64,000 bases of DNA from Pseudomonas sp. CFBP 13711 (GTDB taxonomy: Bacteria > Pseudomonadota > Gammaproteobacteria > Pseudomonadales > Pseudomonadaceae), in NCBI RefSeq assembly GCF_014842265.1, contig NZ_JACYVI010000013.1, positions 113,339-177,338 on the forward strand. The letters run 5' to 3'. The position numbers were made by a program, and so were the translations under genes. A model generated the notes under the pieces. It was not told the DNA's origin. It made no database searches and saw only the letters and a list, made by a program, of their open reading frames with translations. Below are positions 1 to 7,815 of this stretch, one piece after another. Each line of letters starts with the position of its first letter. Within the stretch, counting starts at the first letter, position 1.

Positions 1-806
1 TCCCGAGGCGCAGTGATGCGCGTGTTGGTCAGGTCAATGCGCGCCAGCTCGATGGCAGCTTCGGCATTCTTCACCGACGCTTCCAGCGAGCCGCGATTGA
101 CGATCACGGTTTGCAGGTCCTGACGGGAAATCTCCAGCGCCGCCTTGGCTTCGGCCAATGCTGCCTTTGCTTGTGCATCTGCCGCGCGGGTCACGTCAAA
201 TTCGCTTTTCGACACCGAGCCATCGGTCACCAGTGCCTGACCGCGGCGAAGGTCGGCAGCGGCCTTGTCACTCTGCGCCTGGGCATTCGCGATAGCGGCC
301 TGACGTTGGGCAATGGTGGCCTCGGCGCTGCGCCGCTGTTGCAGATTATTGGCCAGCGCGGCCTGCTGAACGCCCAACTGAGCAATGCCCTGATCCAGGT
401 GCTGCTGATAAATCCGGTCGTCGATGCGCACCAGCAGATCGCCCTGCTTGACCCACTGGAAATCCTGCACCGGCACTTCGTAGACGTAGCCGCTCAGTTG
501 CGGGCCGATGATCGTGGTCTGCCCGCGAATCAGGGCATTCTCGGTGCTTTCGATCGGGCTGCTGAACGGAGGCAGCTGCCACGCGTACAGCACGACCAGC
601 ACACCCGCCAGGGCAATGCCGCCGAACAGAATCGCCGACACCAGGCGTATGCGCGCCGAACGCGGTTGCGTGGTGGCCGGCATGACCGCCGGCGCGGGCG
701 CTGCGGAAGTTGCCTGTGACGGGGCGGCGTTGGACGCCGCATTGCCAGAAGAGCCGCCTGAAGCGCTGTTTGGAGGGGTGCCAGAAGGTTTGCCAGGTTC
801 TGTCAT
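1..806 (-). CDS. HlyD/EmrA-family membrane fusion protein (partial)
   Basis: This is the periplasmic adaptor subunit of a tripartite drug efflux pump; the window edge cuts off its C-terminal part, leaving 268 codons. A Pro/Ser/Ala-rich cytoplasmic tail of about 50 residues is followed by one membrane segment (around VSAILFGGIALAGVLVVLY), a first lipoyl half (GPQLSGYVYEVPVQDFQWVKQG) and a long Ala/Gln-rich helical hairpin before the second lipoyl half (TRITAPR). The ATG at 806-804 overlaps the TGA of the upstream MFS gene as ATGA, so the two are translationally coupled. The partner transporter is therefore the DHA2 protein just upstream. The substrate cannot be read from sequence. A second, unrelated-locus EmrA lies at 56-57 kb. 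Confidence 0.85.
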   Translation of the reverse strand, partial: MTEPGKPSGTPPNSASGGSSGNAASNAAPSQATSAAPAPAVMPATTQPRSARIRLVSAILFGGIALAGVLVVLYAWQLPPFSSPIESTENALIRGQTTIIGPQLSGYVYEVPVQDFQWVKQGDLLVRIDDRIYQQHLDQGIAQLGVQQAALANNLQQRRSAEATIAQRQAAIANAQAQSDKAAADLRRGQALVTDGSVSKSEFDVTRAADAQAKAALAEAKAALEISRQDLQTVIVNRGSLEASVKNAEAAIELARIDLTNTRITAPR

Positions 807-2482
807 GAAGGTTGAGCGCCAGAAGGTGTTAAGGGAGATGCCGCAGGTGTGGCCGGCGTAAACGGCGCGACCGGCTCGGTGGTGATCCACAGCCAGGTGG
901 CGCGGCTGGTGATCCAGATCATGGTCAGCACCGCGATGACTGCGATCAGCATAAATACGTCGTTGTAGGCCAGGGTATTGGCCTCACGGGTGGCGGCGGT
1001 TGCCAGCGAGCGAATGCCCAGGCTGGTACGCGCGGCCGGGTCGGCGATGGCCGAAATATACGCACCGCTCGCGCTTTGCAGGCGCGATTGCACCTGAGCG
1101 TCGATCAGCGTGACGTGCTCGACGATGTGCGCCGAATGAAATTTCTCGCGCCAGACCTGAAAGGTGCCCAGCAGCGCCGAGCCGATCAGGCTGCCGACGT
1201 TCTGGGTGATCCCGAACATCACCGAAAAACTGACCATGTTGCGCGGGTTGCTGATCACCCCGCTGATCCCCAGCACCAGGGTTGGCCCTAGAAAGAAGGT
1301 GCCGCCGAACGCCAGCAAAAACTGGCTGAAATACATCTGCGGTTCACGGGTGAGGCTGGTGGAAAAGCTGTCCATGCTCGAACCGATCGCCATCAGCGCT
1401 AGGGAGATGATCAGCGGCTTGAACAGGTGCTGCGGATCAATCGTCAGCGCGCTGACCGCCAGGCCCGCGACGCTGCCCAACAGCATGAACAGGTACAGCG
1501 TGTGCAGCTGCTCGGTGCCCTGATTCATCCCCTGAAGAAAACCGACCGCGCCGGTGGATTGCTCCGACAGCACGATCCGCGTCAGCAGCACGCCGAAGGC
1601 GAAGCGGATCATCCGGCCACTGCCCAGCCAGCGGGTGATCAACAACGGTCGGGTGCGATTGTGCTCGATACACAGCCCGGCAAGGATCAGCACGATGGAC
1701 GACGCCAGGGCGATGCCGATCCAGGGCTCTTCAAGCCACCATTCAATCCGCCCCAGCGACAACGCCGCACAGAGCGCAGCGAAGCCTGAAGCGAGCAAGG
1801 CGAAGGTCAGGAAGTCGAGTTTCTCGAAGGCTTTGAAGCGGTCGCCTGGGGGCAGTTTCAGAATCAGCACGCAACCCAGGGACAGCAGGCACATGCCCAG
1901 TTCGAACAGGTAAAGCCCGCGCCATTCGGCAATCTGCAGCAGGTCTTCGGAAACCAGTCGCGCCAGCGGCGTGGCCAGTTGAGCGGTGCCGAGGCCCAGC
2001 ACCAAGGCTTTCATGCGCCACTTCTGCGGGAAGGCCTGAATCATGTAGTACAGGCCCAGCGAACTCAGTGCCGCGCCGACCATGCCGTGGGCAGCGCGAA
2101 CCGCGATGGCCGATTCGATGTCGTTGACGAACAGGTGCGCGAAGGTGACCAGCGCGTACAGCACCAGAAATACTTCGGTGAACGCGCGCAGACCAAACTG
2201 CTGGCGAAACTTCACCAGCAGCAGGTTCATCGACACGTTGGTCATGACATACGCGGCGGGCAGCCAGGCGATCTCGGCCTGGGTAGCGCCCAGCGAGCCT
2301 TGCAGATATTGAAGGTTGGCGACCACCAGCGCGTTGCCCAGCCCGCCGGTCAACGCCACGATCACCCCGACGATGGCATAGGCCCAGCGCTTGGGCGTTG
2401 CGTGCAAGGGCGTCGACGGCGAGCCCGGCAACGTCGGTCGCTCGTGGGGAGCCCAGTCGTGGGGTCTGTACTTGTCGTTCAT
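803..2482 (-). CDS. DHA2-family MFS drug transporter
   Basis: This is an inner-membrane proton-driven efflux transporter, 559 residues with about 14 hydrophobic helices as in the DHA2 (EmrB-like) group. A soluble N-terminal tail rich in Pro precedes the first helix (AYAIVGVIVALTGGLGNAL), and a Pro/Thr-rich C-terminal tail follows the last one. The usual DHA2 motif C is hard to see and the protein is divergent from EmrB at 54-56 kb, so the substrate may differ. I chose the ATG at 2482 because AGG lies eight bases upstream; an ATG 33 bases further upstream has no better site. It is the first gene of the pair and overlaps the adaptor gene by four bases. Confidence 0.85.
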   Translation of the reverse strand: MNDKYRPHDWAPHERPTLPGSPSTPLHATPKRWAYAIVGVIVALTGGLGNALVVANLQYLQGSLGATQAEIAWLPAAYVMTNVSMNLLLVKFRQQFGLRAFTEVFLVLYALVTFAHLFVNDIESAIAVRAAHGMVGAALSSLGLYYMIQAFPQKWRMKALVLGLGTAQLATPLARLVSEDLLQIAEWRGLYLFELGMCLLSLGCVLILKLPPGDRFKAFEKLDFLTFALLASGFAALCAALSLGRIEWWLEEPWIGIALASSIVLILAGLCIEHNRTRPLLITRWLGSGRMIRFAFGVLLTRIVLSEQSTGAVGFLQGMNQGTEQLHTLYLFMLLGSVAGLAVSALTIDPQHLFKPLIISLALMAIGSSMDSFSTSLTREPQMYFSQFLLAFGGTFFLGPTLVLGISGVISNPRNMVSFSVMFGITQNVGSLIGSALLGTFQVWREKFHSAHIVEHVTLIDAQVQSRLQSASGAYISAIADPAARTSLGIRSLATAATREANTLAYNDVFMLIAVIAVLTMIWITSRATWLWITTEPVAPFTPATPAASPLTPSGAQPS

Positions 2483-2576
2483 TGAGCGGACCTGATGAAT
2501 GCCGTGCCGAGCCACTGAAAAGCGATGGGGCCAGCCGCTATGAAAGCGGCCGCCTGTGAAGGCTAGCTGATCATGC

Positions 2577-3749
2577 TCAGCTAATCATTCTCAGCTCCCG
2601 CGCCTGCTCCAGTGTGACATCCACCGCATGAATGCTCGCCTGCCGGTGCTTGAGCATCCCGCCGCTGCGGCCGTTGAACACCGCGTTGATCTCGGCGAGG
2701 ATCGACAACGCCACGCTGTGGGGCGCGTCACCGCCCAGGTCCAGCCCGACCGGGTAATGCAGGCTGGCCTGCGCAGCGGCTTCACGGGCCTGATCCGGCA
2801 GTTCGTCGAGCAAACGCTCGGTGCGGCTGCGTGGCCCGAGCTGGCCGATGTAGCGCGGCGTTGACTCGAGAACCTGCCCCAGCCAGTGGCGGTCCTGGCT
2901 CAGGCTGTGGGTCATCACCACCACGGCAGCGTCGGCGACCATCGCGTGGAGTTCGGGCATTGGCTGCAGCGGCGCCGACAGCACCTGATCGGCCTCCGGA
3001 AAACGCTGAGGACGGGCGAAATGCGAGCGCGCATCGATCACCGTGATGTGCCAGCCCTGCAGCCGCGCCATGCTGACCAAGGGCATCGCGTCATGCCCGG
3101 CACCGAAGATCACCAGCCGGCGCGGCGCTGCGATGTACTCCAGCAGCACTTCAACGGCGCCGTCCGCGCTGTCGTAGGTACGGGTGGCGGAGCGGCGGGC
3201 AGCGAGCACCGTTCTCAGGTCCTCGGCCACCGCCGTCGCCAGCCAGCGCTCACGCATGTCGATTTGCACCTGCCCGGATGAACGAATCGCCACCCGCTCG
3301 CCCAGCGCCGTATGACGTTCGCTTTGTGTGCCGATCACCGTCGCCAGCGCAGCGCCAACACCGCTGGCCTTGACCTCGCGCAACACGTCAGCCACCAGAC
3401 TTGCCGCCTGGGGATCTATCCGTTCGAAGAGGATGTGCACCGTACCGTTGCAGCCCAGGCCGAAGCTGAGTTCGGCGTCTTCGAGTTCGTCGTCGTCCTC
3501 GCCGGTGCTGTACGTGCGCAGGGACGGCTTGCCATTGGCGGTCAGCCACCAGGCCTTTTTGCTGACGTCGCTTTCGAGGCAGCCGCCGCTGACGGTGCCG
3601 GTCGCCTCGCCCATCGGCGCGATCACCATCCGCGCACCCGGGCGTCGGTAAGCCGAACCCTCGACCTTGACCACCGTGGCGATCACCACTTCCTGCTGCC
3701 CGGTCTGCGCTTCATCAAGCGCCCCCAGCAGACTGGATAGATCATTCAT
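2577..3749 (-). CDS. XdhC-family molybdoenzyme maturation protein
   Basis: Family members bind molybdenum cofactor and help insert it, sulfurated, into xanthine dehydrogenase-type enzymes in the cytoplasm. The N-terminal XdhC/CoxI domain shows the family features VEGSAYRRPGARM, SGGCLESDV and GLGCNGTVHIL. The C-terminal half (about residues 205-345) is a Rossmann-like domain beginning RLVIFGAGHDAMPLV. The ATG at 3749 has GGGGA five bases before it; an in-frame ATG eight codons upstream has no such site. No xdhAB, CO-dehydrogenase or other molybdoenzyme gene is adjacent, so its client is encoded elsewhere. The 390-residue length fits the two-domain form of the family. Confidence 0.85.
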   Translation of the reverse strand: MNDLSSLLGALDEAQTGQQEVVIATVVKVEGSAYRRPGARMVIAPMGEATGTVSGGCLESDVSKKAWWLTANGKPSLRTYSTGEDDDELEDAELSFGLGCNGTVHILFERIDPQAASLVADVLREVKASGVGAALATVIGTQSERHTALGERVAIRSSGQVQIDMRERWLATAVAEDLRTVLAARRSATRTYDSADGAVEVLLEYIAAPRRLVIFGAGHDAMPLVSMARLQGWHITVIDARSHFARPQRFPEADQVLSAPLQPMPELHAMVADAAVVVMTHSLSQDRHWLGQVLESTPRYIGQLGPRSRTERLLDELPDQAREAAAQASLHYPVGLDLGGDAPHSVALSILAEINAVFNGRSGGMLKHRQASIHAVDVTLEQARELRMIS

Positions 3750-4208
3750 GCGCGTCCCCAAAAACCGGTTCATTCATCTGGCGTGATTCATTTGTCACCT
3801 GACACATACCCTGAAAAGCCACTGCTATCTGTGACGCAAGTGCTGTTGTGCAGACTGTGAGTCGCCGCGCAGGTTCAGCTTTTGCCCGCGAAACACGTGT
3901 TGTGCGCAGTGCACTTGCAGCGAATGGCCAGCAGGTTACCGCAGACGGCGCGCAGATTGGCCATCGGTCACCGACTGCGCGAATCAGCCCGTGCCGGGAC
4001 TACACTCGGTGCGTGCCGTTAAATCCATGCAAAACGCTGATGATCCAAGGCATCAACGTACTCGTGGGAAGTGGCCGTCCTTCATTTGGATATTTCGGTT
4101 GAACATTCCGCACAACGCACGCCTCAAACCCTGAATCGCCGTACCGCCTGGCTGCGTGGAATCACTCCACCGGGTCCACCGGGCATCGGCTACGCCGGAG
4201 AGCACCTG
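3750..4208. other. Divergent intergenic region without recognised gene
   Basis: This 459-base stretch separates the XdhC-like gene (minus) from egtBD (plus). It must carry the promoters for both, but I could not pick convincing -35/-10 pairs. GTGCGCAGTGCACTTGCAG near 3907 contains a short GTGCAC palindrome. The reading frame of egtBD is open upstream to 4071, but that part has no ribosome-binding site and no EgtB similarity, so I treat it as non-coding. Confidence 0.4.
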
Positions 4209-6356
4209 ATGACGCGCCAATTACGCCAGCTTCGCGAAACATCCTCCACCCACACCCTGTGCCAGCGCTTTCAGAGCGTGCGCGACCGTACCGAATTTCT
4301 GGTCGAGCCCTTGAGCGCCGAGGACATGGTGGTGCAGTCGATGCCCGATGCCAGCCCGGCCAAATGGCACATGGCGCACACCACATGGTTCTTCGAAACC
4401 TTTCTGCTGGCGCCGAACCTGCCGGCCTACGAAGCGTTCGATCCGACGTTCGGCTACCTGTTCAACTCTTATTACGAAGCTGTCGGCCCGCGTCATCCGC
4501 GTCCGCAGCGCGGCCTGATGACCCGGCCGAGCGTCGATCAGGTCCTGGCCTATCGCAGGCACGTCGACGAAAACATGACGACGCTGCTGATGACGCCGCT
4601 CAGCGACGAGATGACCAGCCTGATCGAACTCGGCCTGGCCCACGAAGAGCAGCATCAGGAACTGCTGCTGATGGACATCCTTCATTTGTTCAGCCTGTCG
4701 TCGCTGAAACCGGCCTACAGCCCGCGCTGGCCGAAAGACCTGTCGGGCCGTCGCGGTCATTTCAAGCCGCTGAGCGCCGGCCTGACCGAAATCGGCCACG
4801 ACGGCGACGGCTTTTCGTTCGACAACGAAGGCCCGCGCCACACCACCTATCTGCAGTCCTTCGAAATCAGCGACCGGCTGGTGACCAACGGCGAGTGGCT
4901 GAGCTTTATTGCTGACGGCGGCTATCACACCGCTGCCTTGTGGCTGTCCGAAGGCTGGACCCTTGTGCAGGAAAACGGCTGGAATTCACCCATGTACTGG
5001 CAGCACGACGAGAACGGCTGGAAGCGCATGAGCCTGCGCGGCCTTGAGTCGATCGACCCTTCGGCGCCGGTCACGCACATCAGTTACTACGAAGCCGCCG
5101 CCTTTGCTCAGTGGGCCGATGCGCGCCTGCCCACCGAAGCCGAATGGGAAGCCGCAGCCCGCGCCGGTTTGCTGGAGCAAGTGGACGACGTCGCCTGGCA
5201 GTGGACGCAAAGTGCCTACAGCGCCTACCCCGGCTTCAAGCCCTCAGTGGGCGCAGTCGGTGAGTACAACGGCAAGTTCATGGTCAATCAGATGGTTCTG
5301 CGCGGCGGTGCCAGCGTCACGTCGCCCGATCATTGCCGCCTGACCTACCGCAACTTTTTCCACGCCGACAAACGCTGGATGGTCTCGGGCCTGCGCCTGG
5401 CCCGGGATAGCCGTCAACCCGGCGTGGTTGACCCGAACGACAGCGAATTCGCCCGCGACGTGGTGGCCGGTCTCGGCGCCGCTCAGAAAACCCTGTCGCC
5501 CAAGTATTTCTATGACGCTGCGGGTTCCGACCTGTTCGAAGCCATCTGCGAAACGCCTGAGTACTACCCGACGCGCGCCGAAACCGGGTTGCTGAAACGC
5601 ATCGCCGGCGAGATCGCTGCGACCATTCCGGCGGGCGCAGCACTGGTGGAATTTGGCAGTGGCGCCAGCGAGAAGACCCGTCTGGTGCTGGATGCCGCGC
5701 CGCACATCGCGGTGTACGTGCCGATCGACATCAGTGCGACAGCACTGAACAAGGCCGCGCGGTCATTGCGCCAGCGTTACCCGGCGCTGATCGTCGCGCC
5801 ACAAGTCGACGACTTCACCCGGGTGCTCACCCTGCCTGAAGAAGCCGACGGCCACACCCGCGTGGGTTTCTTTCCGGGTTCCACCATCGGCAACTTCAGC
5901 CACGAGCAGGCCGTTGATTTCCTCCACAGCGCCCACGATGTGCTGGGGGAAAACGCCCACTTCATCGTCGGTGTCGATCTGGTCAAGGATGAGCAGACGC
6001 TGGTGGCCGCTTACGACGACGCCGACGGCGTGACCGCGCAGTTCAACAAGAACCTGCTGACCCGCATCAATCGCGAGCTGCACGCCGACTTCGACGTGTC
6101 TGCCTTCGATCATCTGGCCGTGTGGAACGCCGAACAGGCCTGCATGGAAATGCACCTGGTCAGCCGCAAACAGCAAAGCGTCACGGTCGCCGGACACACC
6201 TTCCGCTTCGCCGCCGGGGAACGCCTGCACACCGAGAACTCCCACAAATTCACGGTTGAATCGTTCACCGAACTGGCCGCGCGTGCGGGCTGGACCGTCA
6301 GCGAATGCTGGATCAGCGACGCGCCACAAACGGCGTTGTTCAGCTTGCAGGCGTGA
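4209..6356 (+). CDS. egtBD: EgtB-EgtD fusion: ergothioneine biosynthesis
   Basis: One uninterrupted 715-residue ORF joins two ergothioneine enzymes. Residues about 10-400 are EgtB, the iron sulfoxide synthase: a DinB-type domain with candidate iron ligands His57 (in WHMAHTTWF), His145 and His149 (HEEQHQE), then a formylglycine-generating-enzyme-like domain ending GLRLARD. Residues about 412-714 are EgtD, the SAM-dependent histidine trimethyltransferase: KYFYDAAGSDLFE, the SAM loop VEFGSGASEKTR near 480, and FFPGSTIGNF near 553. The 12-residue linker has no Met, and I see no internal ribosome-binding site, so the fusion is real in this sequence. GGAG eight bases before the ATG at 4209 supports the start. 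A natural egtBD fusion is known in Methylobacterium; many bacteria keep the genes separate. No egtA/C/E lies next to it. Confidence 0.9.
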   Translation: MTRQLRQLRETSSTHTLCQRFQSVRDRTEFLVEPLSAEDMVVQSMPDASPAKWHMAHTTWFFETFLLAPNLPAYEAFDPTFGYLFNSYYEAVGPRHPRPQRGLMTRPSVDQVLAYRRHVDENMTTLLMTPLSDEMTSLIELGLAHEEQHQELLLMDILHLFSLSSLKPAYSPRWPKDLSGRRGHFKPLSAGLTEIGHDGDGFSFDNEGPRHTTYLQSFEISDRLVTNGEWLSFIADGGYHTAALWLSEGWTLVQENGWNSPMYWQHDENGWKRMSLRGLESIDPSAPVTHISYYEAAAFAQWADARLPTEAEWEAAARAGLLEQVDDVAWQWTQSAYSAYPGFKPSVGAVGEYNGKFMVNQMVLRGGASVTSPDHCRLTYRNFFHADKRWMVSGLRLARDSRQPGVVDPNDSEFARDVVAGLGAAQKTLSPKYFYDAAGSDLFEAICETPEYYPTRAETGLLKRIAGEIAATIPAGAALVEFGSGASEKTRLVLDAAPHIAVYVPIDISATALNKAARSLRQRYPALIVAPQVDDFTRVLTLPEEADGHTRVGFFPGSTIGNFSHEQAVDFLHSAHDVLGENAHFIVGVDLVKDEQTLVAAYDDADGVTAQFNKNLLTRINRELHADFDVSAFDHLAVWNAEQACMEMHLVSRKQQSVTVAGHTFRFAAGERLHTENSHKFTVESFTELAARAGWTVSECWISDAPQTALFSLQA

Positions 6357-6359
6357 CAG
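6332..6359 (+). repeat. 28-bp direct repeat, copy 1 (end of egtBD)
   Basis: The bases from GGCGTTGTTCAGC to GGCGTGACAG cover the last codons and stop of egtBD. A perfect 28-bp copy occurs exactly 220 bp downstream at 6552-6579, flanking the REP pair. Confidence 0.95.
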
Positions 6360-6367
6360 GGGGCAAC

Positions 6368-6394
6368 GGAAATCCTCCAACTTCCAGGATTTCC
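6368..6394 (+). other. Perfect 9-bp hairpin after egtBD
   Basis: GGAAATCCT and AGGATTTCC form a perfect stem around a nine-base loop, 11 bases after the egtBD stop. No T-tract follows, so it is at best a weak or Rho-assisted terminator, or an mRNA 3'-end stabiliser. Confidence 0.5.
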
Positions 6395-6435
6395 CAATGT
6401 GGCTCGGCTACCACAGATGGCGCAGCAGACGCGGA

Positions 6436-6530
6436 CCCCGTGGGAGTGAGCTTGCTCACGAAGGCGGCATCTCAGGCGCTAAAGATATATCGGGTGTAAG
6501 GGCCTCTTCGCGAGCAAGCTCGCTCCCACA
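6436..6530. repeat. REP pair (inverted), egtBD 3' side
   Basis: Two REP units face each other: CGTGGGAGTGAGCTTGCTCA at 6440 and CTTCGCGAGCAAGCTCGCTC ending near 6526. Each is itself an imperfect palindrome. They match the genus-wide Pseudomonas REP family, which is thought to be mobilised by RAYT (TnpA-REP) transposases. The pair lies entirely between the two copies of the 28-bp direct repeat. Confidence 0.85.
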
Positions 6531-6551
6531 AGTCGGTGGTCAGCCAGCGAT

Positions 6552-6579
6552 GGCGTTGTTCAGCTTGCAGGCGTGACAG
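6552..6579 (+). repeat. 28-bp direct repeat, copy 2
   Basis: This is identical over 28 bases to 6332-6359. It is the downstream boundary of the REP-containing segment. The copy includes the codons for FSLQA and the TGA, now out of gene context. Confidence 0.95.
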
Positions 6580-6611
6580 CGCTGATGTGCTCATCCCTGC
6601 CGGAAACTTCA

Positions 6612-6641
6612 TTGTCATTTGCAAAATGGCGCTGGTAGCAT
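6612..6641 (+). promoter_or_regulatory. Candidate sigma-70 promoter of the acyl-CoA genes
   Basis: TTGTCA, 18 bases, then TAGCAT match five and four of six consensus positions. The predicted transcript starts near 6648 and carries a leader of about 67 nt that includes the hairpin at 6661-6680. Confidence 0.5.
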
Positions 6642-6660
6642 CCGTTAGCACCCTCACGGA

Positions 6661-6680
6661 CCCCGGCGGTACAGCCGGGG
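6661..6680 (+). promoter_or_regulatory. GC-rich hairpin in the leader
   Basis: CCCCGGC and GCCGGGG form a perfect seven-base stem around GGTACA, between the predicted start of transcription and the ribosome-binding site at 6704. There is no T-tract. It could be an mRNA structure or a DNA operator. Confidence 0.45.
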
Positions 6681-6714
6681 ATTGAGTACAACAATAATCA
6701 ACAGGGAGTCAGCG

Positions 6715-7812
6715 ATGACGGCTCAGGTCATACCTGCCGAATACGCGGCGCAGCAATCCGCCTGCGCGAGCGTTCTGTCCGACGTACGCAATCACATTGG
6801 TCACCTCACCCTCAACCGCCCCCAGGGCCTCAATGCCATCGACCTGCACATGGTCCGGCAGCTGCAGTACCAGCTCGACGCCTGGGCAAAGGATGACAAC
6901 GTTTACGCCGTGGTCCTGCGCGGTGCCGGCGAAAAGGCCTTCTGCGCCGGCGGCGACATCCGCTCGCTGTACGACAGCTTTCAGGCCGGTCGGACCGAGC
7001 ACCTGGATTTCTTCGTCGAAGAATACGCGCTGGACCTCACCCTTCATCATTACCGCAAACCCGTCGTCGCCTTGATGGACGGCTTCGTGCTCGGCGGTGG
7101 AATGGGCCTGGCCCAGGGCGCGGACCTTCGCGTGGTCACTGAGCGCAGCCGTCTGGCGATGCCGGAAGTGGCGATCGGTTATTTCCCTGACGTGGGCGGC
7201 AGCTACTTTCTGCCCCGTGTGCCCGGCGAGTTGGGGATTTATCTGGGCGTTACGGGCGTGCAGATCCAGGCCGCCGATGCGCTGTATTGCGGGATGGCGG
7301 ACTGGTACCTCAACAGCGAACGCCTCAATGACCTCGATCTGCAGCTCAATAACCTGAAGTGGAGCCTGACCCCGCTCAAGGATTTGCAGGGCGCGCTGGC
7401 GAAACTCGGCGTGCAGCACTTGCCTGCGCCGCCGCTGGCAAAACTGCGCCCGGCCATCGATCATTTCTTCGGCCTGCCGGACGTCCCGAGCATCATCGAA
7501 CAATTGCTAGAAGTCAGCGTCTACGACACCCATGCCTGGGCCCTCGACACGGCGCATCTGATGCAAACCCGTTCACCGCTGGCGATGGCGGTCACTCTGG
7601 AGCTGCTGCGCCGCGGCCGGCATCTGCCGCTGGAGCGTTGTTTCGCCCTGGAGCTGCATCTGGACCGCCAGTGGTTTGAACGGGGTGACTTGATCGAAGG
7701 CGTTCGTGCCTTGATCGTCGACAAAGACAAGAAACCGCACTGGAGCCCTTCCAGCGTGCAGGCATTGGATGCCGAGCACGTGGCAAGCTTCTTCAGCGGT
7801 CATGAGGGGTGA
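6715..7812 (+). CDS. 3-hydroxyisobutyryl-CoA hydrolase (enoyl-CoA hydratase/isomerase family)
   Basis: The enzyme is predicted to cleave 3-hydroxyisobutyryl-CoA to the free acid in valine degradation. Crotonase-fold motifs are present: EKAFCAGGDIRSLYD (oxyanion hole), VLGGGMGLAQGADLRV, and AMPEVAIGYFPDVGGSYFL, which with its Glu and Asp is typical of the hydrolase branch. The C-terminal half is long, as in this branch (365 residues in total) rather than in ordinary 260-residue hydratases. The ATG at 6715 has GGGAG about seven bases upstream. It is followed after three bases by the acyl-CoA dehydrogenase gene. A generic enoyl-CoA hydratase role is less likely. Confidence 0.8.
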   Translation: MTAQVIPAEYAAQQSACASVLSDVRNHIGHLTLNRPQGLNAIDLHMVRQLQYQLDAWAKDDNVYAVVLRGAGEKAFCAGGDIRSLYDSFQAGRTEHLDFFVEEYALDLTLHHYRKPVVALMDGFVLGGGMGLAQGADLRVVTERSRLAMPEVAIGYFPDVGGSYFLPRVPGELGIYLGVTGVQIQAADALYCGMADWYLNSERLNDLDLQLNNLKWSLTPLKDLQGALAKLGVQHLPAPPLAKLRPAIDHFFGLPDVPSIIEQLLEVSVYDTHAWALDTAHLMQTRSPLAMAVTLELLRRGRHLPLERCFALELHLDRQWFERGDLIEGVRALIVDKDKKPHWSPSSVQALDAEHVASFFSGHEG

Positions 7813-7815
7813 CCT

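Noticed and set aside
5388..5460. Possibility that the EgtB-EgtD junction is a sequencing frameshift or lost stop
   Set aside because: The frame is the same on both sides with normal codon use through the linker, and there is no residual start or ribosome-binding site; a missing stop cannot be excluded without reads, but nothing in the sequence suggests it.
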